Assembly: GCA_903951825.1 (NCBI GenBank)
Contig: CAJBDJ010000066.1
Span: forward strand, 92,560 to 156,559
DNA: 64,000 nt
From: an uncultured Pseudomonadota bacterium
GTDB taxonomy: Bacteria > Pseudomonadota > Gammaproteobacteria > Burkholderiales > Rhodocyclaceae
Direction of reading: 5' to 3'
Every line of letters starts with the position of its first letter. Positions within the stretch are counted from its first letter, which is position 1. Shown in pieces: positions 45,416 through 55,022 of this stretch. A program made the translations under genes and the position numbers. Under the pieces are notes generated by a model. That model worked only from the letters and a program-made list of their open reading frames with translations. It was not told the origin of the DNA and searched no databases.

Positions 45416-47320
45416 TCAGGCTTTGTGGTGCCGAAAATACAGCGGCCCGCCGGTAAATGGCGCAAACCCTGTTCCGAAAATGATGCCCGCATCAGCCAGG
45501 TCGGCATCGTGCACTACCCCGTCGGCGACGCATTGTTGCGCGCAATCAATCAGCGGCATCAGCAAGCGCTCGGCCAGACCTGCGGGAATCGCTGCCGCCG
45601 CGCCTTTTTTTGCCTTGCCGTTGACCCAGACATAAAAACCCTGGCCGGTTTTTTTGCCCATCCAACCTTGATCGACCCGCGTTTGCAAACAGTCGGGCGC
45701 CGCATTCCCGACCACCAACGCCTTGCCGGCGGCCAATGCAATATCGAGACCGACCGTGTCGGCAAGCTCAATCGGCCCCATCGGCATACCGAAATCCAGC
45801 ATTGCCTGATCGACGGTTTCCGGGCTGACGCCAGCGTCCACCGCACGCATCGCCGCCAGCAGGTAGGGGGCGAGGACGGCATTGACGAGAAAGCCGGGCG
45901 CGCTTTTGACCGGCAGCGGCAGCTTGTCGATCTGCCGGACAAAGGCACAAGCCGCTTGCACCAGCGCCGGGTCGGCGCCTTCGGCCACAACGACTTCAAC
46001 CAGCGGCATGACGGCCAGGGGGTTGAAAAAATGAATGCCGACCAGTCGCCCGGGCTGCTTGAGTACGGTGCGCAGGTCTTCCAGCATGAGGCTGGAGGTA
46101 TTCGTGGCGAGCAGCGCATTGGGCTTCATGCGGGGTTCGAGCGCCTTGAGCACGGCCTGTTTGGCGTCGATATCCTCGACAATGGCTTCAATGACGACAT
46201 CGGCGTGCCTGACTCCGGCGCCGTCGACATCGGCGATTAGTCGATCGCCGGCGGCGCGTGCCTGAAGCGGGTCGCGCAGGCGACGGGCGAACAGCGCGTG
46301 GGCGCGTTGCAAGGCCGGCCTCATGCATTCCAGGCTGCGATCCTGCAAGGTCACGGTCATGCCGCGCAGTACGCACCAGGCGGCAATGTCGCCCCCCATG
46401 ACGCCGGCTCCAACGACATGAACGCGCTGCGCCTTGAATTCCGACGCCTTGCCAAAATTTTTCAGGCGCTCCTGGAGGAAAAAGACGCGAACCAGATTTC
46501 GCGCCGTCGGCGAACAAATGATGCGGTCAATCCACTCCGCTGCAAGTAGCGCGTTGCCGTTGTGTTTTTCCCAAAGGTCAATAATCGCCCACGGTGCCGG
46601 GTAATGTTCGCGCCGCGCCTTGCTCGCCACCTGCCGACGCGCCTTGCCGGCCAGCAGTTTTTTCAGTGGCCAGCGGTTGATCCAGGCATTGAGTCCGGTC
46701 GCTCGGGCGGCCGGCTTGCCGGAGAGCAGCAGACCGCACGCCGAGGCGTCGAGCAGACGCGGGGCAACACAAAGATCGACCAGGCCGGTTTTTTTGGCGT
46801 GCTGTGCATCCAGCGTTTTGCCGCTGAGCATCATGTCGAGCGCGGCCACCGGCCCGATTATCGCCGGCAATCGCTGCATTCCGCCCCAACCGGGGAAGAT
46901 ACCGAGCATGACCTCCGGCAGACCGAGCCGGGTTTCCGCCGCCTCCACCGCAATTCGATAACGGCAGGCGAGCGCCAACTCCAGTCCGCCGCCCAGGCAA
47001 TGACCGCGAATAATCGCGAGGGTCGGATAACTGACCGCCGCCAGTCGCTGAAACAGGTTCCAGCCACGGGCGATCAGGTCACGACCTTTTTCCGGCGTAT
47101 CGAGTTGACTGAATTCTTCAATATCCGCCCCGGCAATAAAGCCGGCGGCCTTCAGCGAACGAATGATCATCCCCTTGGGTGGGTCACGATCGAGTTGATC
47201 GAGGACACCGGCCAGTTCGCCAAGCACCTCGGCGGAAAGTGAATTGGCGGCGCTTCCGGCTTTATCCAATGACAACCAGGCGAGGCCGTCAGCATCGATT
47301 TCGAATTGCCAGTGTTTCAT
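45416..47320 (-). CDS. fadJ: Fatty-acid oxidation multifunctional enzyme (enoyl-CoA hydratase / 3-hydroxyacyl-CoA dehydrogenase)
   Basis: The 634-residue two-domain enzyme catalyses hydration and NAD-dependent oxidation in beta-oxidation. The N-terminal crotonase domain shows GADIEEFSQL, GHCLGGGLELALACRYRIA and GLPEVMLGIFPGWGGMQRLP, with both catalytic glutamates. The dehydrogenase domain begins near residue 290 (VHVVGAGVMGGDIAAW) and has NTSSLMLEDL, GIHFFNPLAVMPLVEVV and PGFLVNAVLAPYLLA. It is about 80 residues shorter than E. coli FadJ. The start at 47320 overlaps the thiolase stop and has GGAG upstream; the longer frame runs into the thiolase gene. FadB-type isomerase activity cannot be judged. 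Confidence 0.9.
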   Translation of the reverse strand: MKHWQFEIDADGLAWLSLDKAGSAANSLSAEVLGELAGVLDQLDRDPPKGMIIRSLKAAGFIAGADIEEFSQLDTPEKGRDLIARGWNLFQRLAAVSYPTLAIIRGHCLGGGLELALACRYRIAVEAAETRLGLPEVMLGIFPGWGGMQRLPAIIGPVAALDMMLSGKTLDAQHAKKTGLVDLCVAPRLLDASACGLLLSGKPAARATGLNAWINRWPLKKLLAGKARRQVASKARREHYPAPWAIIDLWEKHNGNALLAAEWIDRIICSPTARNLVRVFFLQERLKNFGKASEFKAQRVHVVGAGVMGGDIAAWCVLRGMTVTLQDRSLECMRPALQRAHALFARRLRDPLQARAAGDRLIADVDGAGVRHADVVIEAIVEDIDAKQAVLKALEPRMKPNALLATNTSSLMLEDLRTVLKQPGRLVGIHFFNPLAVMPLVEVVVAEGADPALVQAACAFVRQIDKLPLPVKSAPGFLVNAVLAPYLLAAMRAVDAGVSPETVDQAMLDFGMPMGPIELADTVGLDIALAAGKALVVGNAAPDCLQTRVDQGWMGKKTGQGFYVWVNGKAKKGAAAAIPAGLAERLLMPLIDCAQQCVADGVVHDADLADAGIIFGTGFAPFTGGPLYFRHHKA

Positions 47321-47321
47321 T

Positions 47322-48599
47322 TCAGCAGGTCTCCACCAGCATGGCGCCGCCAAGGCCGCCGCCGATACAAATGGCCGCCATGCCGCGCCGTTTGCCACGC
47401 GCTTTGAGGGCGTGCAGCAAATGCAGGACGATGCGCGCACCGGAAGCGCCAACCGGGTGGCCGATGGCGATTGCCCCACCATCGACGTTCAGTTTTTCTT
47501 CATCAAGCTCACCCCAAGGGGCGCTGTTGAAGGTCTCACGGCAATAATCCACATCGTTCCAGGCGCGCAGACAGCCGATTACCTGCGCCGCGAAGGCTTC
47601 GTTCACTTCCCATAAATCGAGATCATTGAGGGCGAGCCTATGCCGTTGGAGCAGAGGGGTTGCGGCATGTACCGGGCCGAGCCCCATGTAAGCCGGATCA
47701 AGCCCTGCCCACTGGCTATCGACGATACGGCCGATTGGCTGCAGATTCCAGCGGATGACGGCGTCCTCCGAGGCCAGCAACAAGAGCGCTGCACCGTCGC
47801 TGATCTGCGAGCTATTGCCGGCAGTAACCCGACCATAAGGTTTGTCGAACACCGGGCGCAGTTTGGCGAGGCCTTCAACACTCGAATCTTCGCGCACGCC
47901 GTCATCCTCGGCGTACACCTTGCCGTTGCCGTCGATCAGCGGAACCATCTCGGCAAAGGCGCCGACCCGGCGACCCGCTGCTGCCCGCCGGTGGCTGCGG
48001 CTGGCGAATTCATCCATTTCCCGACGACTGATGGCGAAGCGCCAGGCGAGGTTTTCGGCGGTCTGACCCATCAACATGCCATTGACTGGATCGGTCAAGC
48101 CCTTGAGGAGGCCGATGACCGGTGTCAACAGGCTGGACGGTCTCAGCTTGAGAAAATGGCGAGCCTTGGCGACCGGCGTTTTCATCTGCATCATCGCGGC
48201 AAACCAGCGCACCATCGCTTCCGGGTAAAGCAAAGGTGCGCGGGAGAGCGCGTCGACGCCGCCGGCCAGCACCAGCCGGGAACGCCCGCACTGGATGTTG
48301 GCGATTGCCGAATCGAGCGCCTGCATCCCCGAGGCGCAATTGCGCATCACCGTCCAGCCCGGCACTTTGTTGCCGCAACCAAGGCGCAAGGCGACCATGC
48401 GCCCGATGTTGGTTTCATCAGGCGCGGCGCCGGCACAGCCAAGAATGACCTCATCCAGATCGCCAGGCAGGAAGGGTTGGCGCAACAGCAAGGCGCGGCC
48501 GGCCTGGGTGGCCAGATCGGCGGCGGCAAAGGGGCCGGGGCCGTTGCGCGCCTTCAGAAAGGGTGTGCGCGCCCCATCGACCACAAAAATCGTCTTCAT
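47322..48599 (-). CDS. fadI: Acetyl-CoA C-acyltransferase (3-ketoacyl-CoA thiolase)
   Basis: The 425-residue thiolase cleaves 3-ketoacyl-CoA with CoA, the last beta-oxidation step. The nucleophilic cysteine lies in MRNCASGMQALDSA, the second-site motif is GHPVGASGARIVLHLL, and the C-terminal acid/base cysteine is in AICIGGGLGGAMLVE. It is between fadE (stop and start overlap at 48599) and the FadJ-type gene, and the pair would form the thiolase-multifunctional enzyme complex. Whether it is FadA-like or FadI-like is inferred from the partner. Confidence 0.9.
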   Translation of the reverse strand: MKTIFVVDGARTPFLKARNGPGPFAAADLATQAGRALLLRQPFLPGDLDEVILGCAGAAPDETNIGRMVALRLGCGNKVPGWTVMRNCASGMQALDSAIANIQCGRSRLVLAGGVDALSRAPLLYPEAMVRWFAAMMQMKTPVAKARHFLKLRPSSLLTPVIGLLKGLTDPVNGMLMGQTAENLAWRFAISRREMDEFASRSHRRAAAGRRVGAFAEMVPLIDGNGKVYAEDDGVREDSSVEGLAKLRPVFDKPYGRVTAGNSSQISDGAALLLLASEDAVIRWNLQPIGRIVDSQWAGLDPAYMGLGPVHAATPLLQRHRLALNDLDLWEVNEAFAAQVIGCLRAWNDVDYCRETFNSAPWGELDEEKLNVDGGAIAIGHPVGASGARIVLHLLHALKARGKRRGMAAICIGGGLGGAMLVETC

Positions 48600-50935
48600 C
48601 AGGTGGCCATTTCTGATTCAACGGGCATTTTCGCTGTTACCCGCCCGAGGTCGAAGGGAAAATCATCGACCTGCACCACCAGGTCACGCAGCGCGTTGCG
48701 TCGCTTCATCAGCGCAAATTCAGCCGCCGTGATGACCCCGCATTCAGCCGCGAGAATGGCGATATCACGCACATTGGCCAAGGGGTTATTGGCGAAACGT
48801 CCGTCCTTCTCGGCACCACGAATCTTCGCCTCAATCGCCTCGGTTTCGAGTGTGGCTGCAAGCGCCCGCTCTATCGCGCCGATCGGTTCGTTTTCGCTGT
48901 CGGGCAGGTAACACGCCGCGGTCAGGCGATCGCGCGTCGCTGAAGGGGCAATCAACAAACTCGCCACCTGGTGGCCGATGGCATCGGAAGGCACGACATA
49001 GGGATGCCCCCACGGGAAAATCGAGCGCTGCAGAAAGGTGGCGACAAAGCGCAGCGGAAAATTGGCAATCACGCCATCAAAGGCTTGCTGCGCCTTGTAC
49101 ATCGAATCCCAGATCGCCCAATGGGCAAGCGGCGCATCGGCAGCTTGCCGCCCATCGTCTTGATAACGCTTGAGCGTGCAGGACATCAGGTACATCTGCG
49201 ACAAAATATCGCCCAGTCGCGCCGATAGTTTTTCGCGGCGCTTGATGCTGCCGCCGAGAACGAGCAGCGAAACATCGGCCAAAAAGGCGAAGGCAGCCGA
49301 AAAACGTGTCAATTGCTGATAGTAGCGGCGCATTTCCGGCGCAATATCGGCATTGACCTTGACGAAATGGGATCCGGTCATTCCCAGCCACAAGGCACGC
49401 AAGCCATTCTTGAGCGTGAAGCCGATGTGCGCCCAAAGCGCCTGGTCAAAATCGACCAAGCCTTGTTCGTGATCGGGATTCTGCGCCGCCTGCATCTCCC
49501 GCAGCAAATAGGGGTGACAGCGGATAGCACCCTGGCCGAAGATGATCAGCGAGCGGGTCAAAATGTTGGCCCCTTCAACGGTAATCCCGATCGGCACCTG
49601 TTGATAGGCGCGTCCCAGAAAATTGGCCGGCCCCAGGCAAATCCCCTTGCCGCCGATGACATCCATGCCATCATTGACCACCTGGCGGCCTCGTTCGGTA
49701 ACGTGGTACTTGGCAATCGCCGACACCACCGACGGCTTTTCGCCGAGGTCAATCGCCCCCGCCGTCATCGTCCGCACGGCATCCATCAGGTAAGTGTAGG
49801 CACCGATCCGGGTTAGCGCCTCTTCAACGCCTTCAAACTTGCCAACCGCCATCTTGAACTGGCTGCGCACCCGGGCATAACCGCCCACGGCGCGCGCCGT
49901 CATCTGCGCCATTCCGGTGTTTGACGAGGGCAGAGAAATCGCCCGTCCGGCGGCCAGGCACTCCATCAACATGCGCCAGCCCTGCCCTGCCTTTTCGGCA
50001 CCGCCGATGATGAAATCGAGCGGCATGAAGACATCGCTGCCGCGCACCGGGCCGTTCATGAACATCGCGTTGAGCGGAAAATGCCGCCGCCCGACGTCAA
50101 CGCCCGGATGATCGGCCGGCACCAGCGCGCAGGTAATCCCGATGTGTTTTTTGTCGCCGAGCAGACCCTCCGGGTCATACAAGTGAAAAGCGAGGCCGAA
50201 GACCGTGCACACTGGCGCCAGGGTGATGTAGCGCTTATCCCACGAAACGCGCATCCCGAGCACTTCCTGCCCCTGCCAGATGCCCTTGCAAACGACGCCG
50301 CTATCGGGAATCGCCGCCGCGTCGGAGCCAGCCCAGGGGCTGGTCAGGGCAAAAGCCGGTACGTCGATGCCCCTGGCCAGGCGCGGTAGATAATGCGCCT
50401 TCTGCGCTTCGGTGCCGTAATGCAGCAACAACTCGGCCGGCCCGAGCGAGTTCGGCACCATCACCGACACTGCCAGTGCCGACGAGCGTGTCGACAAGCG
50501 GGTCACCACCTGCGAATGCGCGTAGGCCGAGAACTCCAGCCCGCCGTATTGCTTCGGGATGATCATGCCGAGAAAGCCTTTGTCCTTGATGTAGCGCCAG
50601 GCGTCATCCGGGAGATCGTGGAGCGTTTGCGTCACCAGCCAGTCGTCGACCAGACGGCAGGCTTCGGCGCACTCGTTGTCGAGAAAAGAACGTTCTTCCG
50701 CGCTCAGTTTTGGCGCTGGCAAGGCGTGCAGTTTCTGCCAGTTCGGCTGACCGCGAAACAACTCCCCTTCCCACCAGTCGGTGCCGGCCTCCAGTGCATC
50801 GCGCTCGGTTTCCGACATCTGCGGCAGAACCTTGCGATAGGTAGAAAATACCGCGCGCGATAGCCAGGCGCGACGAATCGGCGGTAGCAGAATAATCACT
50901 AGCAGCAGACCAAGAATGGCAATGAATGTTGTCAT
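48599..50935 (-). CDS. fadE: Acyl-CoA dehydrogenase FadE
   Basis: The 778-residue FAD enzyme introduces the first double bond into acyl-CoAs. It has the FadE architecture: an N-terminal hydrophobic segment (residues ~3-22, FIAILGLLLVIILLPPIRRA), a linker, then the dehydrogenase fold with GMIIPKQYGGLEFSAYAHSQ, ALTSPWAGSDAAAIPDSG and GGKGICLGPANFLGRAYQQ. The long C-terminal helical domain (from about 500) is characteristic of FadE rather than of ordinary 380-residue dehydrogenases. It is 32 bp downstream of the TetR regulator and opens the catabolic part of the operon. Confidence 0.93.
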   Translation of the reverse strand: MTTFIAILGLLLVIILLPPIRRAWLSRAVFSTYRKVLPQMSETERDALEAGTDWWEGELFRGQPNWQKLHALPAPKLSAEERSFLDNECAEACRLVDDWLVTQTLHDLPDDAWRYIKDKGFLGMIIPKQYGGLEFSAYAHSQVVTRLSTRSSALAVSVMVPNSLGPAELLLHYGTEAQKAHYLPRLARGIDVPAFALTSPWAGSDAAAIPDSGVVCKGIWQGQEVLGMRVSWDKRYITLAPVCTVFGLAFHLYDPEGLLGDKKHIGITCALVPADHPGVDVGRRHFPLNAMFMNGPVRGSDVFMPLDFIIGGAEKAGQGWRMLMECLAAGRAISLPSSNTGMAQMTARAVGGYARVRSQFKMAVGKFEGVEEALTRIGAYTYLMDAVRTMTAGAIDLGEKPSVVSAIAKYHVTERGRQVVNDGMDVIGGKGICLGPANFLGRAYQQVPIGITVEGANILTRSLIIFGQGAIRCHPYLLREMQAAQNPDHEQGLVDFDQALWAHIGFTLKNGLRALWLGMTGSHFVKVNADIAPEMRRYYQQLTRFSAAFAFLADVSLLVLGGSIKRREKLSARLGDILSQMYLMSCTLKRYQDDGRQAADAPLAHWAIWDSMYKAQQAFDGVIANFPLRFVATFLQRSIFPWGHPYVVPSDAIGHQVASLLIAPSATRDRLTAACYLPDSENEPIGAIERALAATLETEAIEAKIRGAEKDGRFANNPLANVRDIAILAAECGVITAAEFALMKRRNALRDLVVQVDDFPFDLGRVTAKMPVESEMAT

Positions 50936-50967
50936 GACTGTCTCCTCGGGGATTCCGGTTTCAGGCC

Positions 50968-51654
50968 TTATTTACCGACCGCAGCAGAATCAAATTGCGG
51001 CAGAGGCGCCCGCAAGCCGCCGAGAATGAAGGACATCAGGCGCGGCAGCAGGCGATCGAGGCGGTCGGTTGTTTCCTCCGGTTCAATCTGCCAGTCGGTG
51101 ACCACCCTCAAAGCATCGGTTCCGGCAATTGCGTAGGAGGTCGCACCGAGCATGAAATGAAAGCGCCAGACGATCTCGGCTTTCGGCACATCCGGCAGCG
51201 CCTTGAACAGGGCTTGCTTGTAGCGCTCGACCACTTCAGCGTATTCATCCATGAGAAAGGTGCGGATGAACTCGCTCGGCTCGGTCAATGTCCGCCCGAG
51301 CAGGCGCAGAAAAGTCATGCCGCCGCGAGTGTCATCGTCAGCCATGCGCAACAAGGTGCCAAAAAACCCATCAACGATCTGCGAAGGTTTCAGCGGGTTG
51401 CCCTGCGCTGCCGTTTCCATCTCCTCAAGCACGCGAATCCGCTCCTCATTCAGCCAACCCAGGCGGCGGCGGAAGACCTCCTGCATCAGGGATTCTTTCG
51501 ATCCGAAGTGGTAATTCACCGCCGCCAGATTCACCGCCGCCTCGCCGGTAATCTGGCGCATCGACGTGCCGTCGTAACCATGCACCATGAACAGGCGCTC
51601 ACCCGCATCAAGAATGCGCTCCCGGGTATCAATCGACTTGTTCTCAATCATCAT
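50968..51654 (-). CDS. TetR-family regulator of the beta-oxidation operon
   Basis: The 228-residue regulator has an N-terminal TetR helix-turn-helix (RERILDAGERLFMVHGYDGT, then NLAAVNYHFGSKESLMQEVF). Its larger ligand domain has the PsrA/FadR-like C-terminal region (GGMTFLRLLGRTLTEPSEFI). Regulators of this type release DNA on binding acyl-CoAs. It is the first gene of the run regulator-fadE-thiolase-FadJ, so it probably represses the whole operon including itself; this is inference from position. An AGGAG is placed for either of two adjacent ATGs (51654 or 51651). Confidence 0.88.
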   Translation of the reverse strand: MMIENKSIDTRERILDAGERLFMVHGYDGTSMRQITGEAAVNLAAVNYHFGSKESLMQEVFRRRLGWLNEERIRVLEEMETAAQGNPLKPSQIVDGFFGTLLRMADDDTRGGMTFLRLLGRTLTEPSEFIRTFLMDEYAEVVERYKQALFKALPDVPKAEIVWRFHFMLGATSYAIAGTDALRVVTDWQIEPEETTDRLDRLLPRLMSFILGGLRAPLPQFDSAAVGK

Positions 51655-52015
51655 TTCACTCCTGCATCCAGCACTGTTTCATACGTTCGTTTTAAATAAT
51701 AGAAGATCAGGCGCGCGCTCGGCAAGGCATTTTTTGCTCCGAAACAACAGCGCCAGCAGAGCAGTTTTCCCGACCTCGGAGCCAATGAGTCGCGATTGAC
51801 TGGCGCCCGCAGTGATCAGAATATGCAGAGTCAATTCGATAATTGCCGTGCAATTAGTGACCCGGAATGCGTTTTCAAGCAAAAATAATTGCTATCCTTT
51901 GAGTGTTATTCATCTGTTTAGCTGATGCTCGGCGTGAAAGCTGATGGAATAATACGAGTGGGGCGTTGCCGTGTCGGCTCCACAGCAGTTTTGGCTAATT
52001 TGATGGGGGTAAATC
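51655..52015. other. Intergenic region, divergent TetR operon and chemoreceptor gene
   Basis: This 361-bp gap must hold the promoters of the beta-oxidation operon (minus) and the chemoreceptor (plus). Near 51680-51710 an A+T-rich stretch reads AACGAACGTATG on the minus strand and could be part of a TetR operator, but it is not a clean palindrome. No coding sequence or RNA gene is seen. Confidence 0.5.
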
Positions 52016-53647
52016 ATGTTCAGCGGATTACGGGTTGGCCAGAAAATTCTGGTCATGGAAATCATGGTTGCCGTGGTTCTTGGCATCGTCCTGATTGTTT
52101 CTTGGGGGGCTTTCACCCATTTGCGGGCAACGCTCGACGAGGTTCGCGACCATGGCATGCCGGACGCCCTGGTTGCCAAGGAGATGCAAATGCAGATAAT
52201 ACAGATTCAGCAGTGGCTCACCGACATCTCGGCGACGCGCGGGCAGGATGGCCTCGATGACGGATTCAAGCAGGCCGAATTGGTTTACGTGAGTCTCCTG
52301 AAGGATCTGGACACGTTGCACGGCTCCTATACCAAAGAGAACAATAGCCAGGGCATGGCGCAGACTGACCAGCTGAAGGCGCACTTGGCAACTTGGTACA
52401 CTGCCGGAAAATCCATGGCGCAGATTTATGTCGACCAGGGAACCAGCGCCGGCAATCAACAAATGGCGGCTTTCGACAAGGCGTCGACCGCGCTTCAGGC
52501 AGCACTCGATCCGGTGATTGCCGACCAGCTTGCCGAAGCCCAGCAACAAATCACTTCGGCCGTCAGTGACGCCGATGAAGTTCGTCTGCTGACCTTGGCC
52601 GGCATTCTGATCGTTCTGGTTATTTTGGGGGCGGGCGGGCTGATGTTGTCGCGGGCGGTGGCGCTGCCGCTGACGCTGATGAGCAAAATGATGGGGCAAT
52701 TGGTCACCAGCAAGGATTTTTCGGGGACTATCGCCGTGCAAGGTAAAGACGAGATCGCCGATGCCTCGCGCAGCTTCAACGCACTGGTCAGCATGTTGCG
52801 GGAAATCATGCTTCAGTTAAACCGGGATATGCACCTGCTTGATGACACGGCGACCAATCTGGCGGCGGCCATTTCGCGTTCATCGCACAGCACATCCACC
52901 ACCAGCGATTCGACCTCGGCAATGGCGGCGGCCATGGAACAGATGTCGGTCAGTCTCGACCAGATGCGTGATGGAACCGCACAAGCGCTCGGCCTCGTCT
53001 CCGAGGCGACCCGTTATTCACAGGAAGGCGGACGAGTAATCAGCGATGCTGTCGACGAATTGCAGAAAATCACGCGCTCCGTGACAGAAGTCGCTGGGGT
53101 AATCAGCAATCTGGGCGAACAAACCAATCGCATTTCCAACATTGTCGGCGTCATCCGAGAGGTTGCCGACCAAACTAATCTGCTCGCCCTGAATGCTGCC
53201 ATTGAAGCCGCCAGAGCCGGCGAACAAGGGCGTGGCTTTGCCGTTGTCGCCGACGAAGTGCGCAAGCTGGCCGAGCGCACGGCAGCTGCAACCGGTGAAA
53301 TCGCCACCACCATTGCCACCATCCAGGGCAGCGCCGGGCAAGCGGTCGAGCAAATGGACAAGGCACTCAGCCAGTCCCAAGTCGGTGCCGGATTGGCTGG
53401 CGATGCGGGGAACGCGATTGATGCGATCCGCAACAGCACCCAAATGGTGGACGAATCCTTCCGCAACATTTCGGCGGCGATTGCCGAACAGTCGGCGGCT
53501 GGGCAGTCGATTGCCCACAAAGTTGAGCAAGTAGCCATCGCCGTTGAAGAAAACAGCGACGCCGTCTCGCACACCGCCGAGGCAGCGCGCTCGCTGGAGG
53601 CACTCTCACGCAGCATGCGTCAGCGCATCGATCAGTTCAAAGTCTGA
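52016..53647 (+). CDS. Methyl-accepting chemotaxis protein
   Basis: The 543-residue chemoreceptor has a first membrane helix at ~12-34, a periplasmic four-helix-bundle-type sensor domain (~35-190) without recognisable PAS or Cache motifs, a second helix at ~192-212, a HAMP domain (to ~265) and a cytoplasmic signalling domain. The hairpin tip that contacts CheA/CheW is intact: [20 protein letters not shown] and [20 protein letters not shown]. The ligand is unknown. GGGGGT precedes the ATG at 52016. It is transcribed alone and closed by a strong terminator; no che genes are in the window. Confidence 0.93.
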   Translation: MFSGLRVGQKILVMEIMVAVVLGIVLIVSWGAFTHLRATLDEVRDHGMPDALVAKEMQMQIIQIQQWLTDISATRGQDGLDDGFKQAELVYVSLLKDLDTLHGSYTKENNSQGMAQTDQLKAHLATWYTAGKSMAQIYVDQGTSAGNQQMAAFDKASTALQAALDPVIADQLAEAQQQITSAVSDADEVRLLTLAGILIVLVILGAGGLMLSRAVALPLTLMSKMMGQLVTSKDFSGTIAVQGKDEIADASRSFNALVSMLREIMLQLNRDMHLLDDTATNLAAAISRSSHSTSTTSDSTSAMAAAMEQMSVSLDQMRDGTAQALGLVSEATRYSQEGGRVISDAVDELQKITRSVTEVAGVISNLGEQTNRISNIVGVIREVADQTNLLALNAAIEAARAGEQGRGFAVVADEVRKLAERTAAATGEIATTIATIQGSAGQAVEQMDKALSQSQVGAGLAGDAGNAIDAIRNSTQMVDESFRNISAAIAEQSAAGQSIAHKVEQVAIAVEENSDAVSHTAEAARSLEALSRSMRQRIDQFKV

Positions 53648-53648
53648 A

Positions 53649-53684
53649 GCAACGGAAGCGGCTCCCCCGCTTCCGTTGCGTTTT
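53649..53684 (+). terminator. Rho-independent terminator of the chemoreceptor gene
   Basis: A perfect 13-bp stem (53649-53661 with 53667-53679, loop CTCCC) is followed by a G and four T. It begins one base after the stop codon region at 53647. Confidence 0.88.
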
Positions 53685-53968
53685 GACGACGACGCGAACC
53701 GCTCCGCCCTTCTTCGGTCTTGCCCTTGCTGCCCCCGCCGGATGCCGCGCCATGCTGCATCACAGCATTTTTTTACTGACAAACACCCCCCCGGCAGTTA
53801 TGATTAGGGTCTGGGCAGTAAGGCTTGCAATGCTGTCTTTGGTTTTTCTGCGGCGGAAGTTGGCAAATCAGGCCAGTTTCCGCGCATTGCGGTTTGAAGT
53901 TAAACCCACCCCAGCCAGTCGGGTTTTCCGTTTTGCTGTTTATTCATTGTTTCCGAGTTTTCTCTACC
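53685..53968. other. Intergenic stretch before the small Cys protein
   Basis: Between the terminator and the ATG at 53969 I see no gene on either strand. Frames that are open here lack a ribosome site and sensible composition. A promoter for the following small gene is expected but not identified. Confidence 0.4.
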
Positions 53969-54187
53969 ATGTCTGCTGAAACCGCTTACTGTTACCACTG
54001 TGGAAAACATCACCCGATTGAGGAAATGCGGCAAGTTGTCACCAAAGGTGGCAAGCGCTGGCGTTGCATCAAAAGCATTGAAGCAACCAAAAAACCAACT
54101 TCGGAGCGTGACGCTTTTGGCAATACGGTGACGTCCATCAATCGCTCACTGAACCAGAATCGCATGAAGGCGCAAATCAAGGAGTAA
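53969..54187 (+). CDS. Small conserved-looking Cys-His protein (72 aa)
   Basis: The 72-residue basic protein begins MSAETAYCYHCGKHHPIEEM and has KRWRCIKSIEATK further on, so three cysteines and the paired histidines could form a zinc ribbon-like knuckle (CxxC...HH...C). The tail is rich in Asn, Arg and Lys. I cannot name the family. The start at 53969 is chosen because the motif begins there; the upstream in-frame part is hydrophobic and of different composition. Function is unknown; nucleic-acid binding would fit the basic charge but is a guess. Confidence 0.65.
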   Translation: MSAETAYCYHCGKHHPIEEMRQVVTKGGKRWRCIKSIEATKKPTSERDAFGNTVTSINRSLNQNRMKAQIKE

Positions 54188-54356
54188 CGAGCCGCGGCAT
54201 CTGGATCGCCGCCGCCCTAGCCTTCGTAACGATTTTTTGTCACTGATATCCGTTGCGAATTTCACAAAACCACCGATCATCTGGCGCTTACGGCAGCGCA
54301 AACGCCCAAAACGGGCGGTTCAAAAAACTCATTCACGCACTCCCGGCGGCACCGAA

Positions 54357-55016
54357 TTAGCGGAGTTCGATGGTGGCTGTTTTTCCTGACTTGCCGCCAT
54401 TTTTAAGCAACAGTTCGGCAATGTCGGTATTCTGGTTTTTGAACGCCATATCCAGCGCCGTCTCACCGGATTCCAGGTGCCTGTTGAGGTCGGCGTTGCT
54501 GTCCATCAGCAACTTCACAATCGCGAGGTAGCCCCCGCGCGCTGCTGCGATCAATGGCGTATGACCGTTTTCACTGGCGATATTGACGTCAGCACCAGCT
54601 TTGATCAGAACTTGGGCGATTTCCAGGTGGCCGTTGTAGGCGGCGTAGGCGAGCGGTGTCCAGCCTTGGCTATTGACATTGGCGCCGGCCGATATGAGGC
54701 GTTCAACCACCGCCCGGTGTCCACGAAACGCTGCCAGACGAAGGGCGGTATCGCCAGCTGAATTCCGCGCATTGAGATTTGCGCGTTGCTTGATCAGCAA
54801 ATCGACCATCTCCAGATGAGCGTCGCGGGCGGCGAGCATCAAGAGGGTATTGCCTTCCATGTCCGTCGAGTCGACCGAGGCGCCACGGCCTAGCATTTGT
54901 GCCATATCTCGGGTGTCGCCCAATTTTGCCGCATTGAGCAAGTCATCGTAGGTAGCGGCGCTGAGTGGAAGCGCCGCTAACGCGGCCAAGGCAAGCATAA
55001 CGAATTTTTTATTCAT
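54357..55016 (-). CDS. Exported ankyrin-repeat protein
   Basis: The 219-residue protein has a signal peptide (about 1-20, LALAALAALPLSA) and five to six ankyrin repeats, recognised by units such as GNTLLMLAARDAHLEMVDLL, GDTALRLAAFRGHRAVVERL and GHTPLIAAARGGYLAIVKLL. Ankyrin repeats mediate protein binding; this one should act in the periplasm. It is the last gene of the mltG-tmk-holB-pilZ-tatD group and starts 6 bp after tatD. Small exported ankyrin proteins are common at this place in betaproteobacteria but their partner is unknown. Confidence 0.88.
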   Translation of the reverse strand: MNKKFVMLALAALAALPLSAATYDDLLNAAKLGDTRDMAQMLGRGASVDSTDMEGNTLLMLAARDAHLEMVDLLIKQRANLNARNSAGDTALRLAAFRGHRAVVERLISAGANVNSQGWTPLAYAAYNGHLEIAQVLIKAGADVNIASENGHTPLIAAARGGYLAIVKLLMDSNADLNRHLESGETALDMAFKNQNTDIAELLLKNGGKSGKTATIELR

Positions 55017-55022
55017 GGTGAC

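Noticed and set aside
45416..47482. Longer start for the FadJ-type gene
   Set aside because: The first 54 codons overlap the thiolase gene, have low-complexity Arg/Ala/Cys content and lack a ribosome site; ATG at 47320 has GGAG.
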